DNA from: JBCAWW01 sp039024315
Lineage (GTDB): Bacteria > Bacteroidota > Bacteroidia > J057
DNA: 64,000 bases
NCBI GenBank assembly: GCA_039024315.1
Contig: JBCCQN010000012.1
Span: 1 to 64,000, forward strand
Direction of reading: 5' to 3'
The first letter of the stretch is position 1. Each line of letters begins with the position of its first letter. The notes under the pieces were generated by a model that had not been told where the DNA came from, ran no database searches, and saw nothing but the letters and a program-made list of their open reading frames with translations. Shown piece by piece: positions 45,130 through 54,287 of this stretch. A program made the position numbers and the translations under genes.

Positions 45130-45766
45130 TCTGATTTAAAAACTTATCGATTGCAAGCGCATATGCTTCCTCCAAGCTTTGACCTTGCATCTCTGAGATC
45201 CATAATCTAATGAAATAAAAACCGCTAAGCGTGAAGATGTCCATTTCAGCAGTAGCAATGGCAGAAATTAGCTCTGGTCGGGATTTTTTAACTTGTTCTA
45301 AGGACTTTTGGCTTTTACATACGAAAAATAGAGGTGCTTGGGCTTTGGGGGAAGTCATTAATAGTTGCACTAATTTTTGCATAGCTATCCCTCCATCGAC
45401 AAATTCGACAAAGCCTGGCTCAGGATATTCGATATGATGCGCTAGTAGAAAAATAGTGTCATACTGACCAGAAAGATAAGCCCGTTTGAAATCTGCGAAG
45501 CTCACATCATAGTCGATAGTACATTTTGTCTCATGCCTAAGAAAGTGAATATCTTCCAATAAAGGCTGTACCATATATTGCTTGTATTCAGGCCAATCTC
45601 CCCCTAACCTCAGCTTTTCTAATTGAACAAACTCCTTTGGTTTGCGCCGAAAGAGGCCTTGACGGAAGGAAAGGTCTTGCTTAAAGCGCTTTTCTGTTAG
45701 GGGTATTGTTAGCATTACCAAGGTCTTAGCCGGGTCTGCTATATTTTTCAAGTTCAGATTACTCAT
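45122..45766 (-). CDS. CHAT-like (caspase-fold) peptidase, minimal form
   Basis: 214 residues. The core follows the CHAT pattern: a hydrophobic strand and histidine in YDTIFLLAHHIEYP (H110 or H111), a short GFVEFVDGG hairpin, a helix (AMQKLVQLLMTSP), and a strand with the catalytic-type cysteine and serine in PLFFVCKSQKS (C150). The C-terminal GFYFIRLWISEMQGQSLEEAYALAI matches the helical end of CHAT domains. CHAT and related caspase-fold peptidases cleave protein targets after activation in bacterial conflict systems. The gene lies four bases after the giant gene and overlaps the two-TM gene, all in one operon. It lacks attached repeats, so regulation must come from its partners. Confidence 0.7.
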   Translation of the reverse strand: MSNLNLKNIADPAKTLVMLTIPLTEKRFKQDLSFRQGLFRRKPKEFVQLEKLRLGGDWPEYKQYMVQPLLEDIHFLRHETKCTIDYDVSFADFKRAYLSGQYDTIFLLAHHIEYPEPGFVEFVDGGIAMQKLVQLLMTSPKAQAPLFFVCKSQKSLEQVKKSRPELISAIATAEMDIFTLSGFYFIRLWISEMQGQSLEEAYALAIDKFLNQNE

Positions 45767-45770
45767 CCCC

Positions 45771-48700
45771 CTAGCCTGCTAAATATACAAACGAGCAGGG
45801 AAGGCTAGTATACAGCCTTGATCCTAATGGGGATGAATATGCATAATGATGCCACTTTTCATCAGCATTATTTCGATTCCAGCATTTTAAACGAGGGATA
45901 CTACGGAAGCGAGATTTTAATGGAATTTGCTCCCGTTTTAGTTGTTGAATTTCAAAATCTTGGTGTTCAAAAAAGATACTCTTAATCTCTTTAGGTCGGT
46001 AGGTTTGGGACTTCCCAACTAGTTTATCTAATATTTTTCTTGGCAGTTGCGAAAGCTCCTTAGGGTGTAAACGCCCGAGTTTAATTTCCGTAACTCCCTC
46101 TCTGACCTTGAGGGTTTTACGCAGAATAGGACGTAGCTGGGGGTATTTTTTTATCCATTTGTCAACTTTCTTTTGGCTAATCTGGTGATTACTGGCCTCA
46201 AAGGCGGCTGTCATAGCAACTACCCCAGCTAGGGCTTTGGTGATTGACTGAGGATCGGTTAGGGTAAATGCTTGGGTAAAAACTATATTAAACCTCCCAC
46301 TTTCCATGAGAGTTTTTTCAACCTCATCTTCCTGATTTGTCATAACATAAATAAAATCTTTGCTCGGCCTATCTTGTCCGTCTCGTTTCAAGCGAGTTTT
46401 AATCGCAGAGTAAGATAGCTTACGATCCGAGAAATATAAACCCTCGTCATCCCCTCTGATTAGTAAGTAAATCTGCTTTGCCGAAGTATCCCGCATATGA
46501 GAATAAAACTCCCTAGAGCTTAATGAACTGACCATATCTATTTCCCGATTCTGGATTTGCTCAAATACTTGACTGATAGCCGGAAATTCATCAATGGGTT
46601 CTGGGACAGTTTGCAAATAAATACTGTGCTCAAAATCAGGGTACAAATCTTTTGCAAGATGATCCAAGCTTAAGGAAACGTCCTGCGGATCGTCCTTGTA
46701 AAAACGTACTTTATTTCCTCGGAAATAACTATATATGGTTTGCGGGTCAACTAAGTCCCCCTTGGTCAAAACTTGGGGAGCATTGGTTTGCTGAGCAATA
46801 TTCTCTAAAGCTTCAAAGATAGGCTTTGCTTCCGCCTCATATAAGCGTTTAAAGGCTGCATCCTCAATCAGGTCATCGGATGATAATAGCCGCTTCAATC
46901 GACTACTTCTAAGCCCTACACTTTCGACATTATCCGTAGCTAAATCAACTACCCTTGGTAAAGGGTCTTTAAGGTCTCTCAGTACAAACTGCCCTTTGGG
47001 GCTGAAGGAGGTCCAATCTACAAGGGCGATATTATCCTTCATGTCTGCCTCTTTAAACGCATAATAACTATCTGCGAGATTGAAATTACGACGGGCAATA
47101 GCCTCTAACCTATCCAGATCAGCGGCCTTGATTTCAAAGCGTGTCCAAAGCTCTTTGAATTTGGGTTGTGATGCTATTTTTTTCTCAATTCGAGCTAGTA
47201 AGACAAGCTCGTCAGTACTTAGCTTGGCGGCTTGCGGGATACTCAGAATGCGGTCGTTGACAAATTGAAATTTGCCATTGTTGTTAAAGACTATTGCATC
47301 TAGATGTGCCCCATATTTCTTTATGAGAGGGGTGATTTTGGGAAATTGCGCTGATTGGAAAGGCTTTGGACCAAAGGAAAAGGTATTTCCTGATTCTTTA
47401 TTGAATATCAATCCGCTTACTTCATCCCCTTGGCGGCGTAGAAAATCATCTGCGGCGGCTATGGTTTTTGATAAGTCACTAGAATTAGTCTTAGTGCTGA
47501 TGTACCAAGCATCTTCGGTTCTCAAGACCTCCTTAGCAACCCCATCCTCCCAAAAGGTAGTTTTCTTAATCCCACCTTTCGCGGGAGTTGCATTAGTTAG
47601 CCGTGCTCTTGTTCCTCCCCCGGCACCCTCTTTCCATATTTCCACAAATTGGTGGGAGCTTTTTAGTCTAGCCGCCTCTTTAGGGCTAAGGATCGTTCCA
47701 TCGAGATAATATTGGCGGTTGCTAGCTGTCCGTATCGCCAACTCAGGAGAAATAGGCGCATCGACCTGCCCGCCTGGGATCCTGGTCGTTTTTAAACGCA
47801 TAAAATTGGGACTGTCACTTAGCCTAAATAAGTAGGTTTGACCATCGGGGAGTATATAAGCTTCGGCCACTTGAGGATTATCAAAGATCATACTCTCATT
47901 TGAGATACGTCCCTTGGAATTGATTTCTAACTGATTCAAAATTCGTTGCTTAGAAAGCAATTCCCCTTCCCCTAGTCGTAGGCTAACTCGTTTATTGGCA
48001 TTATTTACTTGGCTGGATAAATTGCCCAAATCAAGTGTGGGACCATCTGCTTTGCTACTAGATTGTAGAATCTTGCCGTCAGCGCCAATTTTTCTGTTCA
48101 ATTTAGGGGTAAAAAATTGGCCGTTGGTCCCCCTTAAATCCCCAAGAGACTCCGCAAATTCCGTACTACTGGTACGACTTACGTTTACCACTCGGTCGCC
48201 CGTATTTAATTTAAACTGCTTACCATCAACAGTGTTGAACTGGCCAACCCCCGATCTAGTCCCAGCATATTCAACTCCGACTCTATCTAAATTGGAATTT
48301 TGCCAAAGCCTTGGCTTGGTCGTTTTTAACTTAGTCAGTACATCAGCTCTCGTACTGGTACTTACTCCTCCCGCAAAGTGTTGGAGGATGGATGAGTTTT
48401 TAAAGGGAAAGAACGGCTCAGATTCAATAATAGAAAGACACTCCGTTTTCTCGTTTAACTTTGCATTATTGAGAAATTTAATTGGGACCTGTACCTTTAA
48501 GTCTGGGTTTTCTGAATACCAAGCAGTGAAGTCTAGATTACGTACTTTAACTAAACTATTCTGATCTAGAAACTGGAGGAGGTCTTGCTCTTTAAACCAA
48601 TGGACTAAGTGAGACCATTTTTGAATCTGATTGAGCTTATGATAAGCAGGTTCATAATCAGCAACCAGACTGTAGTTTTGGTTCCACCAGTGGGCAAAAC

Positions 48701-50960
48701 GCCAACTGCTGTAATTAGCTTCAACTTCCTTCCCCGGTCTTAAATCATTAGAAGAGGCATTGAAGATCCGAGTGGCAATATGACTAAAGGCAAGCATGCT
48801 TCCTTCTTGATAATACCCTACTTTTTCATTCCGGAAGCCTAGCCAGCTTCTAGTGGCGCTGTTTAATTCGCTGTTTTTATAGTGGACTAATGATAAAGGG
48901 TATTTGCTTTGGGAGAAAAAGCCTGGAACAGATTGCGGGGCGCTGCCTTCATAGTCAAAGCTCCACAACTTCATAACAAGATCCGTGTAAAATAGGTTCA
49001 TACCGACTTCGGTACCTTGTAGCTGCCCATCGTAACGTCCTTTTTGATAACTGTTGGCATTTTTTAGACTAAATAGAAATCCTTGTAATTCGCCATAAGT
49101 GTCTGACAAGGGGCTATCTTCAAGTAGATATGACATTAAGCCATCGTCAATAATAGGTTTTTCCTCCCCTCCTAAGCTTGCCCTAAATCGAGCAACGGCA
49201 AGCGCGAGATTATCATCAAAACCTTCTGGATCTTGTCTTAAGTATCCTGCTTCTTTCAATAATTTAGCAGCATCTTTGACTATATACTCATAGGTTCTCT
49301 TTTCAGCTGAATCTTGAGTTTTCTTTTTAAAATCTGGTGCAAAACTATAGCTCAGTTTTCCCGCCCAGTATGCAGAAATATTATAATAGAGGGCCATTCG
49401 TTCCCAATCAGTCCCCCCTTCATTGAGGTCAATCCAGTCGGCAATTTCGATCAGTAAAGCTCGTTCTTGAGAGATGGCCTTAGATAGATCTTCTCTAAAA
49501 CTTAATTGCGCTTGATCAATTGCCGTTTTAGGAATGTCATATTCTTCTATAAGCCATTCCTCTAATACTTTTCCAGCTGTCTCCTGTTTATTATCATCCA
49601 TTGCCAAAAGCGAGGTCCATGAACGTTCTCGCAACAACCAAGTTTCAATAGAATTGATTTCTTGATCTTCTCTTTCAGATTTATAAATGGGATCGTTTTC
49701 TAAATTATATTGAAAAGAGGCTAGGATTAATTGCCGATTAGGCTCCTCTAAATTTTCCTTGTACCATGTCTTATAATACTGCTTGTTAGAGCAGAGATTA
49801 CGGATTTCGCTTGAAAGTCGATGGTAGAGCAAAGAAGGGTCTAGAGAAAAACCGATATTGACAGAACTTGGATCTACCTCCAGCTCTTCCTTGATGTAGG
49901 GAACAAATTTCTCGTATGAGGACAGCGCCTCTGTAAAGGCTATGTTAGATTCAAGGATGTCAATGTTTTCAAGCAGCTTTGCTCTAAAATCTTTTAAGTC
50001 ATACCCTTCACTAAATAGAATTCCTATGCTAAGCAGCTCATCAACATACTCCAATTGGGACTTCAGGTCATCGAGGTCCCCTTGCATTTTCCAGCTAGCC
50101 AATGGAAAAAGTAAATTTGGGTTTTCGGCTCGATACCTTAAGTACTCTTTGTAAAAACCTCTTTTTTCCAATTGTGCCAAATACTGCTCTTTGGCATTGT
50201 TGTCGGCTTGGTACAATACAGCAATGTCCTCAACTCCTAATTTTTCCCCTTTCTGGTGAGGATATTTCCGACCGCCTAAAATCAATGGACCACTTAGCCC
50301 ACGAAGATAGATTTTTCGAGGATCTATTTTGAAGGCGTAAACAATGTCATCGGTTTTTCTTAAAAATGAGCCAAGCTCTTCTTTACTATTTATTCCCTGT
50401 TCTACATATCCATACTCTGAGCTAAAAGCTGTTGATCCACTTATAGTATTGGCCAATCGGAAGGCAAGAGGCTTACCAAAGCTTTCGGGTAATTGGTATG
50501 CTATCACATATATATTGCTAGGCTTCTTACCTCTCAACATGCGAAAGTTATCTGCAACTTGTGCTATATAAACTTTTTGTAAATCATCTTTAGCAGGGAG
50601 CATTAGCAAAATATCGTCCCCGTGAATCAGTTCACGATAAGGCCCATATTCAAAGCTACTTAGGCGATCTAGAGCGCTCGTTCGAACAGGGTTGAAATCA
50701 TAAAGAAATTCATATTTCTCTGTCTCACTAAATCCCCAATAGTTAATCAGACTATATTTGATCCAATCTCTATATTGCTCCTTTTGCTCGGGGGTTGACA
50801 ATTCTTCCCAATAATTTATTTCTTGGGTATCATAATCAACATATATCCAATCCTGATGTGAAATCTGAGCCTTAGCAGGCAAAGCAATAATTGACGAGAA
50901 GAGGAGTCCTAAAATGCCATAAATAGCTGATTGGGGGTGCTTAATAAAGGGAGGGAGCAT
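45771..50960 (-). CDS. Very large exported multidomain protein of the CHAT/EAD operon
   Basis: 1729 residues. An N-terminal signal (AIYGILGLLFSSIIALPAKAQ) predicts export. The first 500 residues are helical and acidic with no named domain. About residues 550-620 resemble a peptidoglycan-binding (PGB-1-like) fold: DAAKLLKEAGYLRQDPEG, LALAVARFRASLG, IIDDGLMSYLL. The centre (about 880-1200) is beta-rich with repeats of the KQFKLNTGDRV and GDLRGTNGQFF kind, as in proteins that present or process cargo. Residues about 1455-1590 (QIYLLIRGDDEGLYFSD, KDFIYVMTNQEDEVEKTL) look like a CHAT fold with both catalytic positions replaced (R for H, T for C). No T9SS sorting domain is present. It heads the operon and is probably the outer sensor or platform. 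Confidence 0.6.
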   Translation of the reverse strand: MLPPFIKHPQSAIYGILGLLFSSIIALPAKAQISHQDWIYVDYDTQEINYWEELSTPEQKEQYRDWIKYSLINYWGFSETEKYEFLYDFNPVRTSALDRLSSFEYGPYRELIHGDDILLMLPAKDDLQKVYIAQVADNFRMLRGKKPSNIYVIAYQLPESFGKPLAFRLANTISGSTAFSSEYGYVEQGINSKEELGSFLRKTDDIVYAFKIDPRKIYLRGLSGPLILGGRKYPHQKGEKLGVEDIAVLYQADNNAKEQYLAQLEKRGFYKEYLRYRAENPNLLFPLASWKMQGDLDDLKSQLEYVDELLSIGILFSEGYDLKDFRAKLLENIDILESNIAFTEALSSYEKFVPYIKEELEVDPSSVNIGFSLDPSLLYHRLSSEIRNLCSNKQYYKTWYKENLEEPNRQLILASFQYNLENDPIYKSEREDQEINSIETWLLRERSWTSLLAMDDNKQETAGKVLEEWLIEEYDIPKTAIDQAQLSFREDLSKAISQERALLIEIADWIDLNEGGTDWERMALYYNISAYWAGKLSYSFAPDFKKKTQDSAEKRTYEYIVKDAAKLLKEAGYLRQDPEGFDDNLALAVARFRASLGGEEKPIIDDGLMSYLLEDSPLSDTYGELQGFLFSLKNANSYQKGRYDGQLQGTEVGMNLFYTDLVMKLWSFDYEGSAPQSVPGFFSQSKYPLSLVHYKNSELNSATRSWLGFRNEKVGYYQEGSMLAFSHIATRIFNASSNDLRPGKEVEANYSSWRFAHWWNQNYSLVADYEPAYHKLNQIQKWSHLVHWFKEQDLLQFLDQNSLVKVRNLDFTAWYSENPDLKVQVPIKFLNNAKLNEKTECLSIIESEPFFPFKNSSILQHFAGGVSTSTRADVLTKLKTTKPRLWQNSNLDRVGVEYAGTRSGVGQFNTVDGKQFKLNTGDRVVNVSRTSSTEFAESLGDLRGTNGQFFTPKLNRKIGADGKILQSSSKADGPTLDLGNLSSQVNNANKRVSLRLGEGELLSKQRILNQLEINSKGRISNESMIFDNPQVAEAYILPDGQTYLFRLSDSPNFMRLKTTRIPGGQVDAPISPELAIRTASNRQYYLDGTILSPKEAARLKSSHQFVEIWKEGAGGGTRARLTNATPAKGGIKKTTFWEDGVAKEVLRTEDAWYISTKTNSSDLSKTIAAADDFLRRQGDEVSGLIFNKESGNTFSFGPKPFQSAQFPKITPLIKKYGAHLDAIVFNNNGKFQFVNDRILSIPQAAKLSTDELVLLARIEKKIASQPKFKELWTRFEIKAADLDRLEAIARRNFNLADSYYAFKEADMKDNIALVDWTSFSPKGQFVLRDLKDPLPRVVDLATDNVESVGLRSSRLKRLLSSDDLIEDAAFKRLYEAEAKPIFEALENIAQQTNAPQVLTKGDLVDPQTIYSYFRGNKVRFYKDDPQDVSLSLDHLAKDLYPDFEHSIYLQTVPEPIDEFPAISQVFEQIQNREIDMVSSLSSREFYSHMRDTSAKQIYLLIRGDDEGLYFSDRKLSYSAIKTRLKRDGQDRPSKDFIYVMTNQEDEVEKTLMESGRFNIVFTQAFTLTDPQSITKALAGVVAMTAAFEASNHQISQKKVDKWIKKYPQLRPILRKTLKVREGVTEIKLGRLHPKELSQLPRKILDKLVGKSQTYRPKEIKSIFFEHQDFEIQQLKREQIPLKSRFRSIPRLKCWNRNNADEKWHHYAYSSPLGSRLYTSLPCSFVYLAG

Positions 50961-50973
50961 AGTAATTGATATA

Positions 50974-51027
50974 AAAAGACGACTATTTGTTATTTCAATA
51001 CAATGAAGTAAGAAATAGTCGTCTTTT
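50974..51027 (-). terminator. Strong hairpin between the 253-aa gene and the giant gene
   Basis: AAAAGACGACTATTT (50974-50988) and AAATAGTCGTCTTTT (51013-51027) pair perfectly over 15 bases. On the minus strand a TTTTTAT tail follows, so it can end transcription of the TrkA operon. It also lies only 13 bases before the start codon of the giant gene, so it may form the 5' leader of that gene. Confidence 0.75.
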
Positions 51028-51035
51028 CAAAATTA
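51028..51035 (-). promoter_or_regulatory. Possible minus-7 box for the giant gene
   Basis: On the minus strand TAATTTTG matches TAnnTTTG. If used, transcription would begin near the first base of the 15-bp hairpin, giving a leader made almost only of that hairpin. No matching TTG box was found upstream. Confidence 0.35.
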
Positions 51036-51094
51036 TTTCCATTGCCCCAATCCTTGCTGGCAGGATGTAAAGCCGCTTTGAGGGGATCCCTACC

Positions 51095-51856
51095 TTAATT
51101 CATCAAGGCCGCGAAAGGATCTGAGCCTGGCGCTAAGTCTGCTAGTTTTCCGCCCTTTATATTGGCAATCGGTACTCCCATGGAACCAGCTTTATGATTG
51201 CTCGCTACCATTGCGCCTGTTTCTAAAGTAATCCAGTCTTCCCAAGTAATAGCAACACCTTTGATCGGCAAGACTTTGACCCACATTTTCCATTGATAGG
51301 GTAAGCCATTTTCATCAAGATACCAGAGGTAAGAATCTCCAGGGGTAAATCCACCAGAACTATAGGATACCATGAGTGCTTTTTCGCCAGATTCAGTACT
51401 GACTACCGAACGACTAGTGCCGGGATCAAAGGCTTTCACTACAGGATTGAGCCAGAAAGCATCATTGACCCAATGTCGCCAAGCAGTCTCCACAAGTTTA
51501 TCGCCCTCTTTACCGTCAAGTTTACCCCCCATGGCATAAGCTACCCCAGTTTTTTCGTTGATATTGACGAGGACTTCATAATTTGACCAGCAAACTTTGG
51601 CAAAATTGCGTTTTCGATCCCAAAGATGTTGATGGGGTTCGACCGCTTGGAAAGTCCAGCTAACGGCTTCAGTAGTGTCCCAAGCCTCATGGTTGACGGC
51701 ATCCATCATCCTTTCGGCCATCAAATCAGCCTCTGGTCCTTCTATACCCTCTGGCATCGGCTCACTGATGATCCAGATACCAGCTATTACGATTAAAATC
51801 AAGGTGCCTAGAATCCCTAGCACCCACTTCCACCAACTTCTTTTTTTTCTAGCCAT
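51095..51856 (-). CDS. Membrane-anchored protein of unknown function
   Basis: 253 residues. A basic N-terminus and one membrane helix (WVLGILGTLILIVIAGIWII, about 11-31) anchor a soluble domain of about 210 residues rich in W and charged residues (WDTTEAVSWTFQAV, VCWSNYEVLVNIN, WYLDENGLPYQWKMWVKVLP, VAITWEDWITLETGA). I do not recognise the fold; similar proteins are common, uncharacterised Bacteroidota proteins. It overlaps the end of trkA by one base, so it is probably cotranscribed and may act with K+ transport, but that is only positional. Confidence 0.65.
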   Translation of the reverse strand: MARKKRSWWKWVLGILGTLILIVIAGIWIISEPMPEGIEGPEADLMAERMMDAVNHEAWDTTEAVSWTFQAVEPHQHLWDRKRNFAKVCWSNYEVLVNINEKTGVAYAMGGKLDGKEGDKLVETAWRHWVNDAFWLNPVVKAFDPGTSRSVVSTESGEKALMVSYSSGGFTPGDSYLWYLDENGLPYQWKMWVKVLPIKGVAITWEDWITLETGAMVASNHKAGSMGVPIANIKGGKLADLAPGSDPFAALMN

Positions 51857-53196
51857 TATTTAAAAAATTCTTCGACTTTATGCACGGCACCCGGCAGTGT
51901 AAAGACCACTACCCTATCGCCTTCTTCAATGAAGGTATCTCCACCGGCAATAAAGCTTTCTTCGCCACGGATGACACCTGCAATGATAGCCTCTCTCGGA
52001 AACGCCAGTTTTTTGATCGGCACATTGGCAACTCTACAATTGTTGTGTACCTCAAATTCTAGTACCTCCGAATCAACTCCATGCAAACTCGTCAGTGATA
52101 CGACCATACCTTGGCGGACATAACGAAAGATGTTGTTGATGGCAATCATCTTCTTATTAATCAAAGTATCGATGCCAATGTTTTGAGAAAGGCTGATATA
52201 GTCGATATTTTCTACTAGCGCGATGGAACTCTTAACGCCATGGTTTTTGGCGACTAGACAAGAAATGATATTGGTTTCAGAGTCATCTGTCAAAGCGATA
52301 AAGGCGTCCATATCGTTGATTCCCTCTTCCTCAAGGAAATCTACCTGACTACCGTCGCCGCAGATCACCAAAGCTTCCGGCAATTCTTCGGCCAAGCGGA
52401 AGCATTTTTCCTTATCCTTGTCAATCAGGCGGATATTGAATTTAGACTGCATCTGCTTCGCAAAAAGCCTGGCAATCAGGCCGCCGCCCAAGATCATGAT
52501 GTTTTTAATCTTCTCGCGGGTTTTACCCGCCATGCTCATCATTGGATCCACACATTCGGGGCGACTGATAAAGTAAACGTGATCACCTGTTTGGAAAACC
52601 GAATCTCCACGTGGAATGATCGTCTTAGCATTGCGTTGGATGGCGACTACTGTAAACTTAACCTTGGGATTGATCTTAACCGCTTCAATCATGTTGACGC
52701 CGTCAAAGGGAGCACCTGGCTCAAGAGTCATACCCGTCAACAGCAAACGTCCCCCTCCAAATTCGAAAGAATCCGTCAAACCGGAGCGCTTGACCAGGCG
52801 AATAATCTCCGAAGCCGCCAAATCTTCTGGAAAAACCATATTGTCAATCCCTAGATTGGCCATATCGATCTTTTCCTTCTCGATTTGAAATTCTGGATTG
52901 GAGATACGCACGATCGTACGCTTGGCCCCGAGATGCTTGCCAATGATGGCGGTGGTAATATTGGTTTCTTCCGAAGAAGTAGCTGCGATTAGCAGGTCCG
53001 CATCTTCCACTCCCGCTTCTTCTAACAACTTTATGGATACAGAATTACCTCGGATAGTGCCTACATCTAGGTGAGATTCGATGTGGTTGAGGCGTTCTTG
53101 TTCTTTGTCTATGAGGATAATGTCGTGTTCCTCCTGAGCGAGGATTTTTGCAACATGGAAACCTACTTCACCGGCTCCCGCAATAAGTATTTTCAT
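51856..53196 (-). CDS. trkA: Trk potassium transport regulatory protein TrkA
   Basis: 446 residues with two RCK units: NAD-binding (MKILIAGAGEVGFHVAKILA, about 1-130) plus RCK_C, then a second (NIMILGGGLIARLFAKQMQ, about 230-350) plus RCK_C to the C-terminus (VVVFTLPGAVHKVEEFFK). TrkA is the cytoplasmic NAD(H)-sensing subunit that gates TrkH/TrkG potassium channels. TrkH is not in this window. It is the first gene of a two-gene unit with the membrane-anchored protein. Confidence 0.95.
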   Translation of the reverse strand: MKILIAGAGEVGFHVAKILAQEEHDIILIDKEQERLNHIESHLDVGTIRGNSVSIKLLEEAGVEDADLLIAATSSEETNITTAIIGKHLGAKRTIVRISNPEFQIEKEKIDMANLGIDNMVFPEDLAASEIIRLVKRSGLTDSFEFGGGRLLLTGMTLEPGAPFDGVNMIEAVKINPKVKFTVVAIQRNAKTIIPRGDSVFQTGDHVYFISRPECVDPMMSMAGKTREKIKNIMILGGGLIARLFAKQMQSKFNIRLIDKDKEKCFRLAEELPEALVICGDGSQVDFLEEEGINDMDAFIALTDDSETNIISCLVAKNHGVKSSIALVENIDYISLSQNIGIDTLINKKMIAINNIFRYVRQGMVVSLTSLHGVDSEVLEFEVHNNCRVANVPIKKLAFPREAIIAGVIRGEESFIAGGDTFIEEGDRVVVFTLPGAVHKVEEFFK

Positions 53197-53421
53197 AGAG
53201 GATTATCGTAAATCGAATTGCAAGTTAATCATTTGACCACAATTCCGCTCAAAAGTCATTCTTAGGCAGATGGTTTGGGATGTGTAATATCCACAAATCC
53301 GATCAATGCTCGATTTACGCTATTCAATGGCGTAAATGGACCGTTTTCTCTGCATGCATACTATCTTGGCCGGCAATTATGCTACTTGCTTACAGATTAT
53401 CTCCCTTAGCTAAGTTTAATT

Positions 53422-53619
53422 ATGACTTGGAAGAACAAAAACCTCCTTGCTGCTTACGAAAACCTTGATCCAAAACTCCAGAAGGAAGTTTTAAATTTTC
53501 TAGAGTACATGAAGTTTAGACAAGAAAAGAAGCTAAACCTTATCAGTGAAACGCGCTATTTGGCACATTTTGATAAGGCAGAAGACGGATTTTTCTTGAT
53601 CGAGGACGAGCCTAACTAG
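53422..53619 (+). CDS. Small DUF2281-like protein
   Basis: 65 residues. The central helix LDPKLQKEVLNFLEYMKFRQE matches the pattern of short DUF2281 proteins, which are often solitary antitoxin-like or mRNA-binding genes. No toxin gene lies beside it. It ends inside the convergent GATase1-like gene (eight-base overlap). Real coding status is likely but not certain. Confidence 0.5.
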   Translation: MTWKNKNLLAAYENLDPKLQKEVLNFLEYMKFRQEKKLNLISETRYLAHFDKAEDGFFLIEDEPN

Positions 53620-54265
53620 GCCAGACCTTAACCCCATAATCCTCCGCGAGTATTTCGAATTTGCCCTCAGGCTTTATATCACAGAGCCATTGGGTGAGCT
53701 TGTCGACATAATTGTCGAGATGTGTTATTTGCTGCACTCCATGCTCCACTATCGGATCCAGAGTCGTAGCAAATAGCGTCCCTCCATACTGATGGGTTTC
53801 CCAGCTAATCACTTCTTCATCCGCATTCGTTTGAATGATACTGGCTGCTGAAGGGATAGCAGTGTAAGCGCCATGGGTATGCCAACAACTATGGCGAGCA
53901 TTTAGCCCTTGATAGATGGGATGTCCGAAATTGGTATTTGCAACTGGTGGATTATGGGGATCTTTTACCCACCAATAATTATTGACCGGTCTGTCTTCCC
54001 ATTTTGCTTCCAACCAATTAGGTGAACTATCTCCTTCTACAAATACTTTCTTTCCTTGTCCTAAAAAATTGTAGATCAGCTCCTTACGCAGTCCCAGTTC
54101 ATGCTGATTGGACTGAAAGGGAATGACTAATGCGTCTAGTTGAGATAAGCGTTCCTCGGAGAGCTCATAAACATAGATCAGCTCATACAGCTCGCGGTAT
54201 TTTGTAGCCTTGGCAAAGGTATAATGGGACCAAACCCCGTTGAATATTAATCCTATCTTTTGCAT
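53612..54265 (-). CDS. GATase1/ThuA-like protein, paralogue of its neighbour
   Basis: 217 residues. A Rossmann-like class I glutamine amidotransferase fold is suggested by LDALVIPFQSNQHELGL, NFLGQGKKVFVEGDSSPNWL, NTNFGHPIYQGL and SWETHQYGGTLFATTLDPIVEHG. It lacks an obvious catalytic Cys in an elbow and may be a ThuA-like or non-catalytic member. The neighbouring gene is a relative with the same core elements. Last gene of an importer operon, so it may act on the imported compound. Confidence 0.55.
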   Translation of the reverse strand: MQKIGLIFNGVWSHYTFAKATKYRELYELIYVYELSEERLSQLDALVIPFQSNQHELGLRKELIYNFLGQGKKVFVEGDSSPNWLEAKWEDRPVNNYWWVKDPHNPPVANTNFGHPIYQGLNARHSCWHTHGAYTAIPSAASIIQTNADEEVISWETHQYGGTLFATTLDPIVEHGVQQITHLDNYVDKLTQWLCDIKPEGKFEILAEDYGVKVWPS

Positions 54266-54287
54266 GATTTTTCAGTTTGGAAGGTGA

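Noticed and set aside
47272..48564. Long plus-strand open frames inside the giant gene (47272-47709 and 47995-48564)
   Set aside because: They oppose a continuous 1729-codon gene and show no domain or start signal.
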